DNA from: Stenopsyche tienmushanensis
Lineage: Eukaryota > Arthropoda > Insecta > Trichoptera > Stenopsychidae
Reading direction: 5' to 3'
NCBI GenBank assembly: GCA_008973525.1
Contig: WACJ01000528.1
Span: 558,001 to 622,000 of the forward strand
DNA length: 64,000 nt
Part shown: positions 1 to 11,131 of the stretch, in pieces
Layout of the letters: each line of letters opens with the position of its first letter
Position numbering within the stretch: the stretch's first letter is position 1
Made by a program: the position numbers and the translations under genes
The notes under the pieces: model-generated
Database searches by the model: none
The model's input: only the letters and a program-made list of their open reading frames with translations
Told to the model about the DNA's origin: nothing

Positions 1-2422
1 TTACATAAATAATATCGCTGCCTCTCGTATACTATAAGGCGAGTGGCGCGCCAAGGACTGAGATTCAAGTCTCCCGTCAAAGATGTGTTAATATATTCCT
101 TACCTCGATTTCAACACAATCATATGTTAATTGAGAAGTAAATTTGTTTAAAAGACAGAATAATTTATGGTCAATATTGTTGTTTTAAGGTCAAATAATG
201 AATTATCAAATCAATTATCACATTAAGATGAAATATATTAATAATTTGGATCAAAGAAATCTTGTTTTGGGCTACTGTGAACAAAAATTACGGTACAATC
301 ATATAGTGGGCAAGTAAATAATTTGGTTGCAGTCATCTAGTATTATAAAAAAACTGTAATGAAATTATTCTCATCGATAAATTCTAAAATTGTATGCAAA
401 TTAAATTACAAAGTATTTTACATTAGTAACACTTGGTTTGGCATTTTCTGTATACACATCACGCGTAGAAGTCATGCATTATACGTACGCTGTTGTGCGT
501 ATAATATGAAGACTAAAAAATTGGTTACCGTATATATTCACAAGAATATGCGATATTTAGCACAAATATTTGCATACAAAGGAAATAAAACTATTTTGAA
601 AAGTAGGATACATAGTTTGTTTTAGTGTTATATTATTATGTTTGTCTGAGATATACATTGGAAAGATTAAGTTGTATAATAAGAACACTATGCTTCCTAG
701 ATTGTCCCAAATCAAATAACGAGTTTGCCAATTTACTTTACGCTGCGTTATAATTATCAAATAGTGAGGATGAGCCATTTGTTATTATGATCAAAGTTTC
801 TATCTAATCAGGGTTATTCTGATCTATAAACACTGGAATCTTTATCATTCGTATGATAGCCGAAGAAAAATAAATTGGTACTGAAAAAACTTGATATTAT
901 AAAGTACCATAATCAAACTAATAGTGACATCGATGTCGTGGATAAAATGTTGGCTAAGTAAACAGTGAAGTGTAGAATTATTCATTAATTCCTTAGATTT
1001 TTTTCTACAATTTGATTGATGTTGCTGCTATGGTTGTATGTAATAATATAATACATATGGAGCATGTTTCAATGATTACAAAAACTTATCAATGACGAAG
1101 ATATATTAAAAATTATATCATTTATGGACGCATGCTATAGTGATGTGTATGCATTATCTAAGGTAGTTGGACATCAATTTGCATGTAATTGGTTTTTGTA
1201 TTTATATATAAAACAGTGGTAATAAATCTGTCTGAATCATAGTGTAACGTGGGGGAAAATCACGAGAAAATTTCGGGAAAAGGGAGTGATGATATTCGAC
1301 AAATAGCTCACTCTAGAACGTTTTCCGGTAAAGTTTAAAGCGTAATTCGTCAGCAATACGCATATCCTAATTCATTTTATTAACACCAACTCGATTTCGT
1401 CACATCTGTTAAATACTCAGCTTTGATTTTAAACTGCCTCGATTTATTATGATTAAATCGATGCAAATATTACGTAATGTGTCGGTCTTTGATTTAAGTC
1501 AAATCATATTTTTCTAATGACATCAATGTATTTCGTAAGATGATTTGGCAAACGCCATCCTTCCGAATCAAATGACCATTAGTTAGGGTTTAGCTTTAGT
1601 CGTAAGCAGTAGTCTTAGTTAGCTTAAGTTTTTCTAGAGTTAAATCGTCGAGTTTAAGTCTTTGTGTTAAGTTTTTGTTCTAAGTTCAATTTTAAGTTGC
1701 ACCATTGACTATCTTAAGAACTTTTTACGTCTTGTAACAGCACCTAAATTAATTAAGGGCAGTCATGGGTCATAGGAAACTCGCGTTCTTGAGTTACAAT
1801 AGAATAGGTAACAATTTATAACAAATAGTGTAAAATTAATGAATAGGTAGTCATAAATCTGGCTTAATTGATTTTGAACAATAATGTTAAAGAAATCGCC
1901 AATAAAGACGATCAATATGATTGGACGAGCATTAAGAAACACCTAAATATATTATGCGAAATAACAGCTTTTGATTGCGAAGAGCGATGCATTTTTATTA
2001 TACCGATTGCATCTCACAAGCCCCGTGAAAACGTTCACCAAATCAAGCCAGTATATTCACACTCAATAATATGCGTTCACACATCCACACAAGCAAAGAG
2101 TGAATAACCAAAAATAAGGTTTAATTTTGTTAAATTTATAAGTTAAATTTGCGAAATTTTCTATGACAGAAAAATGAACTCACAGCCCAATTTCCACAAA
2201 CAATAAGTGCGTATAATACCCAGTTTTGTCTTCGTTTGTGGTCGTTTCTTCGTAATTAAAGCGCTCACTCAGTAGCTTTCACTCAGCGGGCCACCGAGGT
2301 GAACGTCTCGAAAGGCGCTATCGCCCTCATGCCAATAGGAAATATGAACAGTTTAAGCAGTTTTCCTCGAAGTGGAAAAAATATCGAGACGATAGTTTTA
2401 CTGAAAAGGATTTTTTAGAATA
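1..2422. other. A+T-rich DNA, no gene recognised
   Basis: I see no convincing gene here. A plus-strand open frame at 1868-2107 (79 codons from a TTG) has a plausible mixed composition rich in K, D, N and E, but it has no splice signals and no family resemblance that I recognise. The first 60 bases contain a weak tRNA B-box-like string that I did not accept. Confidence 0.5.
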
Positions 2423-3222
2423 CACGGGTCTGTTTTTATGCGATTTTGAAGTTATGCGGTTTTTAAAATCCATGAACACATCTTTACTTTTTCTATGTGA
2501 GCCATAGCTTTTTTTATGCGAATGCGCATAAAAAAATCTAAAATTAACACTAGTGCAAGTTACAACCGTTATAATGTGAGTGTGTATTGGGCGATGGGCG
2601 AAAGGAATTGCTTTTAAATCTGGCAGCTCTTCTCAAAAGCTTGAAAGTTGCATGTTTCTATATCACGATTTTCGTTCAAAAGAAGAATGATTAAATCGTC
2701 GCAAAGTTTAAAAACAATATTCGGGCATTTCTTAGCGTAAACATAAACAATACACTTGAAATCGATTAATTATATTCATTCACATATCATTATTAGTCGA
2801 TAAATTTGGGTTAACGGTTTGTACAATCGTACGATATACGCAAGATACTCTCTCCGTCTCTGTTTCTCTCCAAATTCAACGTGCAACTCTCCGCCCCTGT
2901 CTGTCTCCGAGCTTAACGTGTAAGAATTCTCTTTCTGAATTATTAGAATTCGTACACAAATCTGTGTCTTACATTTTAAAAAGACGATTTCAACACAGAA
3001 GGATGACGAATAAACGTATGCTGACTGATAACGATAATGTTTTTATTTATATGAATTATTTGTAAACTTTTTTTATGCGATTTCCGGTACATTCTATCGC
3101 AGTGATTTGAAGTTATGCGGTTTTTAAAAATGATGGAAACCATCCATCAGTTTTCTATGTAGTTCAAGTCTTTTTTTATGCGATTTTTTTATGTGCGACT
3201 CTCCGTGGAACAGACCCAAGCG
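2423..3222 (-). mobile_element. Family C pogo/Tigger-like MITE, divergent copy C1, with family A insert
   Basis: The ends are inverted repeats: CACGGGTCTGTT on the left, and on the right the complement of CGCTTGGGTCTGTT. Both are flanked by TA (2421-2422 and 3223-3224), as expected of a Tc1/mariner/pogo-type insertion. Subterminal motifs with repeated 'ttatgcg' and 'ttctatgtgagccatagc' are shared with C2 (8844-9607), and 'atgcgattt' recurs near the right end. The interior is interrupted by a family A copy (2711-2973). No transposase is encoded, so it is non-autonomous. Orientation relative to the other copies is tentative. Confidence 0.6.
2711..2973 (+). mobile_element. Family A piggyBac-like MITE, partial copy A1 nested in C1
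   Basis: The segment holds the family A core: 'acaatattcgg', 'gcgtaaacataaacaatacac', the 'cgataaatttgggttaac' block, the pyrimidine-rich 'ctctctccgtctctg' block and 'ctgtgtcttac'. The left third of the element and both TTAA ends are missing, so the boundaries are approximate. It lies inside C1, so it arrived after C1 or was captured with it. Confidence 0.6.
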
Positions 3223-3224
3223 TA

Positions 3225-4371
3225 CACTATTTCGATTCCAGTCACTCCTTTTCTCACAAGAACGATACCCAGCTAAGGTGAGGATCTATGTGAAGCTTAA
3301 GAAGTGCATTTAGAAATGGTTCCCACAATTAGCATTGCGTTTATGTAATCCACTTCAATTAACCCATATATGCCCGGTGACCAATACGAAACACATCTAG
3401 GTTTTTTTAACTGTTTATGATAAGTGAAATGCGTTAAGTTTATGTATAACATATTTAATCGTAAACGATTCATTGCATAAAATTTGAACTATAAATTAAT
3501 AATATTAAATTTCAACCAACATGCAACTAATCGGTGACACTTGAACTAGGCTATGACTCGAATTGTTTGCGTTTAATTATCTAAGTATTTTTTTTTAATC
3601 TCTCACTTTTAAGCCTATCGCGTAATTATATTTCATCTAAATTCATTAAATGTATATTTTCTTCTTAGTTTATAGGAAACTTAACGTAACTTCTAGTTTT
3701 TCCATTTGTTGGCGGAAATTGCTAGCTAAAATATTGCAAATTGTGTTGTGTAATATATAATAAAATAAGCTTGCTACGTAGTGTATAGATATACACACAC
3801 ACACAGCGAAGCGGCGCATGCGCATAGCGTCTCTATGACGTATGCGACGGACACACTACAAAAGATATACGATCGAGCGATCTCGTCGAGGAATGACAGT
3901 AATGTATTGAATATATAGGATGCTGCAAATCTATGCTCCTCTCAAATTCTGTCCATTGTCCCATTATCTTCGTATTTAATGCATGCATTCAGACTCTAAA
4001 ACATGAATATTAAATTCATTGTGTGCAGTGTCTGCAAATGTAAAATCGATATTAAATATTAGTGCCGGCATTTGTATTATATATATTTTCCAAGTTCAGT
4101 AAGTTTTCATGCGCCTCGTTTATAAAATTAGCATGGGTTTCTGAAGTGAATTGTTCTCATGCCGCACAGCAGAAGAATCCTTTCATCAGCTATGCAGACG
4201 ATGGTGTCAGACGACAGCCAAGATACCAAATGAATACGCGAAGAATATATTGCCGGCTACGTTTGTAATGCACACATAGGTCGCCCATAAAAGAAATCAC
4301 ATCAAACATTATAATTTATGGTTTGCTTTGTACGCCCTGAAGTTAACTGCGCAACTTTTTTATGGTTTCAG
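3225..4371. other. A+T-rich spacer with short CA microsatellite
   Basis: There is a short (AC)n run near 3791-3804, followed by a small CpG-rich patch (about 3805-3850). A 36-bp segment at about 3241-3276 sits between a good 3' splice site (attccag) and a strong 5' splice site (AAG/GTGAGG), but it is too short to call an exon. Nothing else is recognisable. Confidence 0.4.
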
Positions 4372-4417
4372 CGCACATTTTATGATCGGACCTCGTCCCG
4401 CAGCCCCTGCCGAGGCG
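4372..4417 (+). CDS. Possible short coding exon in a G+C-rich patch (very tentative)
   Basis: A strong 3' splice site (a T-rich tract ending tttcag) precedes 4372, and a usable donor GCG/GTAATG follows near 4417. Reading in phase +1 gives about 15 residues rich in Pro and Ala (AHFMIGPRPAAPAEA). The surrounding 4318-4603 patch is much more G+C-rich than its neighbourhood, and the minus strand is also open for 86 codons (4343-4603), so the coding strand is uncertain. I recognise no family. It could equally be a fragment of an unrecognised repeat. Confidence 0.18.
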
Positions 4418-4609
4418 GTAATGCCCAGGTTGGTCCTGACGCTGTCGTCCTCGCCCAACTTGAGACTGGTCTAAAACCAATATTCCAGCGTGTCCCATTA
4501 GATATGCAATATCCCAGAATCTAATTTGGCCGGCGGTATTATTTACGATCGCATCTAAGGTCGCAGGGGAGGCTGGATCGCTATTGGATTGATATTTATC
4601 CAATTCGAT

Positions 4610-5407
4610 GGTAATCCTTTGTCTTGGAACGTTTAACGAAATTAATTAACGTTCTCATGAATGATGGGCGATTTGGACCGGTTTTATACCTGAATAATAA
4701 TTCGCACCCGCAGAGGTTAGCTCGCGTATCCTGAATTTTAATACACATTTTATAAGAATGTCGTTTTTATTGTGATTGCGATCAATGAGAGCAGGTTCAT
4801 TGGATATCTTCATTATATTATTGAAGTTACTGACGTGTTAAAATTTCGATATATCGAAGTGTTATTTAAGGAACATTTATTATTAATTAGTGAACGTATA
4901 AGTAATAATGTTCTGACAATAAATGATTTTGATGATTGCCATCTAGAAAGGCTATCGAATCAATATTTATCATTATTTTTAAATGCTATTTTAATAACGA
5001 TAGTTTTACAAATAAAATTACTCATGCGTCCAAAATCACAATAAACATTTGTAGGCCATACATTATAAAGCAGAAGAGTGCAAAAAAGCATGCAAATCAT
5101 TGAAATGTTCCATAAAATGTGTAACCCTCTTTTGAAGAAGTCTTGAACAAATATTTATATATGTTGATTATTTTAAAAGTAATGACTTTTTTTATGTAAA
5201 TATAAATATTTTACACGGAACGTTGAAAAATTGTTCGCTTCAGTGGGCAAAAGCTCGAAAAGTTTTCCCGCGCTCAATGTGTTAGGTTCTTTTGACAAAT
5301 TTTCACCAAATGTCCATTTATACAAAAGCTAGCATTATCTAAATCAGAGGTGTCAAACCCGCCACTCTCGAATAGTACACGAGGTGTTATATAAACACCG
5401 GTCAAGA
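4610..5407. other. A+T-rich spacer, nothing recognised
   Basis: A plus-strand open frame at 4772-5044 (90 codons) is rich in L, I, N and S, the composition expected of chance open frames in A+T-rich DNA. There are no splice sites, repeats or RNA genes that I can support. Confidence 0.4.
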
Positions 5408-5411
5408 TTAA

Positions 5412-5794
5412 CCCTTTGCGTAGTGAGCTAATTTTAAATCATCATAAACTTAGATGCTATATTTGTATATCCGCCACTTATCATCCGTACAAATCCATTT
5501 ATTTGTCAGGACCGTCGTAGCGTGTATGAAGCTTGTACATAAACATTGTCGATAGCACACAATATTCGGTAATTTCTTTGCGTAAACATAAACAACACAC
5601 TTGAAATCCATTCATTTGGGTTATTATTTTTAGTCAATAATTTTCTCTCCGTCTCTGTCTCCCATTCACAATTTCCGACCAAAAAGATAATCTCTCCGTC
5701 TTTGTTTTTCTCAGAGCTCAACGTAACGTGCAAGAGTGTTCTTTCTGAATAATTGGAATTCGATCGCAAATAGGCGACTGCACCACCGTACGGG
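5412..5794 (+). mobile_element. Family A piggyBac-like MITE, full-length copy A2
   Basis: This 383-bp copy is flanked by TTAA on both sides (5408-5411 and 5795-5798), with terminal CCCTTTGCGTAG on the left and GTACGGG on the right. TTAA targets and CCC/GGG ends are the hallmark of piggyBac insertions. The left block (tcatcataaacttagatgc) and the core (acacaatattcgg, pyrimidine-rich 'ctccgtctctgtctc') match the other copies. The right end is a variant that lacks the usual 'cttaCCTCTTTAAGGGG' and instead has 'cgactgcaccaccgtacggg'. There is no coding capacity. Confidence 0.8.
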
Positions 5795-5811
5795 TTAAAT
5801 AAACCAAAATC

Positions 5812-5897
5812 TTCAAAGTGATAAGGATGATGCTTGTGTTTTAACTACCAAAACAAACGTCAGGTCTCATCTCTTAATTACCTTGGTTCTCAAAACA
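5812..5897 (+). repeat. Family F repeat, copy F1
   Basis: The segment 'gataaggatgatgcttgtgt' ... 'ctaccaaaacaaacgtc' ... 'cttggttctcaaaacagcc' is closely matched on the minus strand at 25078-25185, inside the Tigger relic T1. F1 begins just after the right TTAA of A2. Its nature is unknown; it may be a piece of the Tigger-like element or a separate small repeat. Confidence 0.5.
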
Positions 5898-5966
5898 GCC
5901 TGAAATGTAATATAAGAAAGTTTGTTGCACAGTTGTATAAAATAACCTAGGGTGATATGAGCGATA

Positions 5967-6083
5967 CAGGGCTTCGAACCGGAACGAAACCGAAAACAAA
6001 TGGCCGGCAAATCCGTTATTTATTATATTATATGCTGGAACGAAAACCGTAATAAAAAATAAAAAAAATGGTTCGATGTCCTG
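5967..6083. mobile_element. Small hAT-like MITE J1 (tentative)
   Basis: A 117-bp segment with inverted ends CAGGGCTTCGAACC and the complement of CAGGACATCGAACC. CAGG ends are typical of hAT elements. The 8-bp flanks (gagcgata and gatacaga) do not match cleanly; only GATAC is shared, with an offset. Similar internal text ('ttttcgttcc' and 'aataacgg') recurs near 19470-19590. Confidence 0.4.
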
Positions 6084-6089
6084 GATACA

Positions 6090-7574
6090 GACGACTTAAT
6101 TACTATATTTTGTGTTAATTGCTCTTGTGAATATGTTCATTTTTTAAAGCACAAGATATCATTTTTGTGCGGTATGTAGAAATCGTGGTTGAAATACCAA
6201 TCTTCAATTAAGAGACTAGGTCTTTTTCTGCCCTAATGCCGCGTAATAGTAAAATCACAATAGGGAATCGCGCCTAACGAGGGCTAAATACAGCACACCT
6301 AGACTGTCATTAGCCCATAATTAGCTTTTGACTTTGACCTCTCTACTCTAGATGAATTGTACACTAAACATAGACAACATCTAGATCTATTTTGAAAAAT
6401 ATTTGACCAAGAAAAGTTTGTTTTTTGCAAAAAATGCAAAAGTCGCGATGGGATGTAAAGGGTTGAGATGGGGGTCAGCCGCGGAATAAGTGGATTCTTG
6501 GCTCAAATAAGTGAAATAAAATCGCTACCACTATCGCATTTGCTTATATAAAATATTACTAAATTTATTATTATTTTTTGCATCAAAATGTAAGAAAAAT
6601 TACTATTAGGGGTGTATTACAAGTAGTTTTTTGCCCCCTTGCACGCCTTTATTATTTACTTCTGAATTTAATTTTACAAATACAAGAAGTCATGCCAAAT
6701 CTGAATCTAGGCAATAGATCGAAAATATGAATACCTCCGATCACCCAAATTTGTTGGTATGGTGGCTTTTTCTGGATCTGGATTAAAACCTGTACCTTTA
6801 TAATATGAATCTAAGAACTAGCACACTATATTTGATACATGATATTAACCCACATTCTATACATTTTAATTACGCTATTCAAATTTTCAGCTAATCTTTA
6901 ACGTGTTTTCGATACGTTCGCCCCAAAAATATAAATTGCTTCCAAATCGAAGGCACTATTGATGGATATTGATGACTCGGTCTTATAATCAATTATTATA
7001 TGTATTTACTATTTATAATGAGGAGCGAATGTTTTTTATAATGAATTAACCCATCAAACTATATTTATTTTCCCAAAATAAGATCGGACAATTTAGAATC
7101 ATTGTTGTTTCAATGGTACCCGATCATTGATTATCGTTACTGTATCGATTTTTTATTGTTTGAAAATACATCTTTGTTGATCAAGCATTTGGAATGATTC
7201 ATAAAGGAGTTTGATACATTAGTAATACAAGTGCGGGGCTCGAATGAATGTGATAAGAATTCAACAATGGGTAATACCAAATACAAAACATCGATCGCCC
7301 ATTGTTCGATTTCAATCCTCGAAAACTTGAAGAATGATATGAAAAAAGGACATTTTAATGATCGCAGAGAGCGCTCAAGAAAAGCGCTGTATGTGCAGTA
7401 ATGAAATTTTCCTTCCTGTGGAATGCGCTGAAAATCTTCCCGAAGAACAGAATGCGATAGGTTATGGAATCCATTAATCAATAGGGTAGTAGAATTTATA
7501 TCGACCTTTAACTAAAGCTTGCCCATAAACACGAAATGCATCACCAGTTATCCTTCGAGTAAGCACTGCCGGCT
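6090..7574. other. A+T-rich spacer downstream of the 7575-8010 coding end
   Basis: This would hold the 3' untranslated region and downstream DNA of the minus-strand gene ending at 7575. A minus-strand frame at 7137-7481 is open for 114 codons directly downstream, but it is out of frame with the spliced model and I recognise nothing in it. A candidate minus-strand AATAAA lies near 7153-7158, too far away to assign. Confidence 0.35.
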
Positions 7575-7655
7575 TCAAAAGCAAAGGTTCCTTCTGTACG
7601 TTCCTGGGCTTAGCACTTCGACGATCACGCCGGCTCGCTGCGACTTTATGTCCCC
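7575..7655 (-). CDS. Terminal coding exon of an unrecognised protein
   Basis: On the minus strand a good 3' splice site (tctgtttcaatccag) ends at 7656. The exon then reads GDIKSQRAGVIVEVLSPGTY and a few more residues to a TGA at 7575-7577. The upstream exon (7722-8010) ends on a codon boundary at GAC/GTATTA, so both exons join in phase across a 66-bp intron (7656-7721), a normal minimum intron size for insects. A competing reading without splicing is the minus frame 7474-7707 (77 codons), which would need a frameshift relative to the upstream exon. I prefer the spliced reading because both splice sites and the phase agree. No homologue is recognised. Confidence 0.45.
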   Translation of the reverse strand, partial: GDIKSQRAGVIVEVLSPGTYRRNLCF

Positions 7656-7721
7656 CTGGATTGAAACAGACATTATAGACCATAGCCAATATCCTCGTCA
7701 GGTACACTACGAATTTAATAC

Positions 7722-8010
7722 GTCAAGTTTTAACGGTCTCAAAACTTGCAGCTCGGCAGGAACGTGCGCGATATACGGAAGCCGGCAGTCAACGGCGTGG
7801 GGTTGGGATGCTGTTTTAACGACCCCATCTAACTGCTGGAATACGTAACGACAAACTGAGACGTTTCCATCTATAGGTTCTTCGGCGGCTAATGGCCTGG
7901 TCTTTTCAGCGAATATCAGTTTGCTACAGTCGTAAGCAAGTGTTTTACAAGCGGTGTTTATGCCTTCAGCTGGTGGCACTTCTATCAGCACAAGATTCTT
8001 TTTTGATCGG
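7722..8010 (-). CDS. Coding exon of an unrecognised protein, upstream of the 66-bp intron
   Basis: A strong 3' splice site (cttttattccag) precedes this exon on the minus strand. One base completes a codon and 96 codons follow. The translation looks like genuine protein, with acidic and basic residues, several Cys and little low complexity. Recognisable stretches include IEVPPAEGINTACKTLAYDC, FAEKTRPLAAEEPIDGNVSV and LPYIAHVPAELQVLRPLKLD. There is no clear signal peptide or membrane segment. G+C content is clearly above the surroundings. It ends at GAC/GTATTA. Upstream, a mariner (8063-8819) and a family C MITE (8844-9607) occupy what would be the preceding intron. I do not recognise the family; this is probably the 3' part of a gene, but a decayed copy is not excluded. 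Confidence 0.5.
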
Positions 8011-8062
8011 CTGGAATAAAAGTCGCACTGAATACTTAAAAAGCTACCCAAAACACACAATA

Positions 8063-8819
8063 TAAAACATCACTCAATAAGTTCGTAGAATGACTAATAA
8101 AACCACTTTTTAAATAAATAACGACTTTATTCATCAATATAGCCTCCTTCAAAGGTGATACGTTCATTCCGATACTTCTCTAACATTTCAAAGCCTTTTT
8201 TATAGAACTTTTAGAATGAATGAAATTTTGCCAGTATTGGGATCGATTTGCGCCACAATTGATGAAAGAGCACTTATTTCTTCTTCATTTGGGGTAGTGT
8301 TTTCGGAATTCCTTCCGTTAAATGCACCAACAACGCCATATAATATTCGCCGTTGATGGTTGTTTCTTCCTCAAGGCAACCGACGTGTAAAATACCGTGT
8401 GCATCCCAAAATGCGGAGGCTACCTTACCAGCTGACATTTGATTTTTTGGTCGCCTTGGGCGGCTTTCGCCAGTTGCTGTCCACTCAGCTAACTGCCGAT
8501 TTGACTCAGGAATGTAGTGATGGTTTCATGATCATCCATTATCACATACCGCATGAAAAAAGTTCGAATAACATTTGCGAAGCCATTGCTATGCTTCAAC
8601 ACTATTTTCTCCCATTAAAAAGTAATATTTTAATATCAAACGAAATTCAAATTTTTTCATCGTTTTGAAAATTACAACAGTATCATCAATAAAACCACAA
8701 TTTTTTATGAAATTTTAACACATATTATATGAATGTTGCTACTTTTTAAAAATAATATGGAATTAACAATAAATGGCGCCAATTATATGCCATCCTACGA
8801 ACTTATTGAGTTTTGTGTT
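8063..8819 (-). pseudogene. Mariner-type transposase relic M1
   Basis: The inverted ends share ACTCAATAAGTTCGTAG (left about 8072, right about 8811); TA lies just outside. The minus strand reads a classic mariner catalytic region in pieces: the DDHET-type first-Asp block is followed by a frameshift into HHYIPESNRQLAEWTATGES, then RPRRPKNQMSAGKV, FWDAHGIL and TINGEYYMALL. That order is the DD34D mariner core. The HDNA block with the second Asp and the N-terminal helix-turn-helix are absent, and the body is about half of the usual 1.3 kb. It is non-functional. It lies next to C2 and immediately upstream of the coding exon at 7722-8010. Confidence 0.8.
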
Positions 8820-8843
8820 ATAGTTTTGAAATTCATGTAGGTA

Positions 8844-9607
8844 CACTCAAACCTCTTTTTGTGCGATTTCGAAGTTATACACTTTTTTTTTTAAAGAAAT
8901 TCTAATGTTTTGACTTTTAAAAATACAAAAAATTCTCCAAAGGAATTTTCAAAATTTCAACTGTTTACGGAGTTATAGCTATTTTAGTGACGCGGCAACT
9001 TGGCCGATCCTACCATAGTGAAATCTTTTAACGCGTTTTTCTCGAAACTACTTTTTATCAACACGGTTGACCTATCTCAAGTATCTCAAGTTTTAATCAA
9101 TCAATTTACTTCAAACTGGTTACGAATATTCTCTATACAACCCTCTATTATTCCTACCAGATTTATGACAAAATTCATTTTTTAACTATTAAAAAAAAAT
9201 TGAGACAAAATAAGGGCAAAAAATTGCTTGACTGAATTTTTTTTTAAACAGTCGCCATTTTGTGATGTATTTCTTTTTTGAGTTACAGAATACAGCGATG
9301 ATAGTTTGTAATTAAAATAATTAGTATTTCTCTAGTGGATATCTGGCATTTGAGATGCCAGATGTCAGACATCCTTAAAATTTTACCAAAAATGTTATTT
9401 TTAAACATGAAAATAATAAAAATGCCTTATTGTTTTCATGTTTCTTTTATTAACTTTTTTTATGCGATTTTTTATATAGCTGTTTCAAAGTTATGCGATT
9501 TTTAAAATTCATGAAACACATCTTCACTTTTTCTATGTAAGTCATAGCATTTTTTGTGCGATTTTCCGCGGAACGCATCTACCGCACAAAAAAAAAAGAA
9601 TTAAGTG
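8844..9607 (-). mobile_element. Family C pogo/Tigger-like MITE, full-length copy C2
   Basis: This 764-bp copy is flanked by TA (8842-8843 and 9608-9609). The left end CACTCAAACCTCTTTTTGTG matches, inverted, the right ends of C4 and C5, so C2 lies on the minus strand relative to them. The right end is the 'gcgttccgcgg / gtgcggtagatgcg' type seen at the left of C3 and C4. A palindromic 'ctggcatttgagatgccag' sits inside. CA(C/G)...ACCTC.TTTT.TGCG ends resemble those of Tigger elements. Open frames at 9000-9185 and 9556-9765 are chance frames inside it. Confidence 0.75.
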
Positions 9608-9609
9608 TA

Positions 9610-10983
9610 CTTAGAAATTTGATATATGAATTGCCTGGAATGAAATTTTACAAAAAGTATTTTGATAAGAAAATATCCAAACATTTACGAACTTGGATGC
9701 AACTGAAAATGATACATTTCTTAAACACAATCCCTTCCGAGTCCTTTAATCGATGCGCTAACTGAACACATGCCTTCTTAGTACTTTTATTTCAGTCATA
9801 TATGCCTTTTATAGCTCATCATCGGTTAATTTAATATCAACATTGATCGTAAATCCTATAGAACATGACATTTTAATGACTTGAATACCTTTTAAACAAC
9901 GACTTGTTGAGCAAATTGTAAATAATAGCTTTGAATTAAACAAAGCGTTAATAAAATATGTGTAGAAAATATTTATGTATTTTTTTATAATATCATCATT
10001 TGAGTATCGTACAGCATAAATGACAGCCCTGCTTTCGAGTATATAAGAACGTACAAAACGTTGCTTCGCATGAAATAACAAGAGTGTATAGAAAAAAAGT
10101 ATTTTTTATTGAAATGTTGTTGATAATAACGCGTTTCAAATTAGCTCATTATGGCTCGGTGATATTTCATAAAAGATAGTGCTAATTGTTTAAAAAATAA
10201 GCTAGAATTACGTACGGACTTCGCGTGAATTTTTCACAAAAACACAGCATATGTGTTGGCGGCCCATAATGAGTTAACAATAAGGCAATACGTTCAAAAA
10301 CAAAGTGAATAAATAAAATATTTTCATACAGTTGCTGCACACGGCATTGTTCAAAGTTCGACGAATTGTAAAGCTATGTTCCAACATTGGGATCAACTTC
10401 CATAATATGTTCAGAAAGAGTTACAACCGTTTAAATAATATTTAAAGTTTTTTTGCCGTTTAATACTTTAATAGTTTTGTAGACATTTCGGCTGGCATTA
10501 TCTAAGATGGTCTCATTTTCTTCATAAGCCTGTTGTTCGTCTGTATTGATAAAGGGCTTAATTATCCGGTGCATTTACGTAATTATTTAAAATCATGCAC
10601 TATTCCAATTTCTAATATATCATTTGCGACTTCAAGCTTCGTCTACAATTTCGATAACATTTTTGATGCTGTAAAATCTGTTAAAATTCAATTGAAAACG
10701 TTATGCTATTGATGAGCCAGTTTAACTGTATGGTTAATCAGAAGTAGTTTTGTATTTACTCTGTCTAGATCACAAGTTTTACGGCTTCATCATAGCGTTT
10801 TTCATGCAATGCCACACTGTGATTAAGCTTATGATGAGGAGCTATGGACGACTTGTAAATCGGATTGTTTAAATCGCCTGTATGCGCTTTTTCTCAATAT
10901 AAATATGAAGCCAAATAATATTAAGATAAATAGAGGACTACTTATTATGATTAATGGATCAAATTCTGAATAAAATTATGTAT
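9610..10983. other. A+T-rich spacer, nothing firm
   Basis: A 10-bp inverted pair CTCATTATGG/CCATAATGAG spans about 10145-10274 and ends against a TTAA, possibly the trace of another TTAA-type insertion. A minus-strand open stretch near 10440-10560 is not recognisable. Confidence 0.3.
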
Positions 10984-11090
10984 ATACAGGATGTCTTGTA
11001 CATGGACCGAATTTTCTTTTTTGGGAGTTAGGGCAGTATTTTGCTATGTTTCACACATAGTCCTTATGTCCTTAGCGTTAGGGTTAAGTA
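10984..11090 (-). repeat. Family I repeat, copy I1
   Basis: It begins TATACAGGATGTCTTGTACA, and 'tttcacacatagtccttatgt' matches, inverted, the copies at 27880-28073 and 40243-40434. The shared end 'catgtgcaaaacatcctgtata' is a typical terminal sequence of TA-inserting insect elements. The opposite end was not found. Confidence 0.5.
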
Positions 11091-11131
11091 TATGCAAACA
11101 AATGAAACATGCCTAACTTCTTAAAACAAAA

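Noticed and set aside
1..60. tRNA-like B-box string (gattcaagtctcc) at the window start
   Set aside because: No matching A box, acceptor stem or anticodon arm could be built, and the 5' side is outside the window.
7137..7481. 114-codon minus frame just downstream of the 7575-8010 gene end
   Set aside because: Out of phase with the spliced model, hydrophobic, with no motif. Contiguity with the gene appears coincidental.
7474..7707. 77-codon minus frame overlapping the 66-bp intron and terminal exon
   Set aside because: Would need a frameshift relative to the upstream exon, whereas the GT/AG intron gives an in-phase alternative. Kept only as a competing reading.
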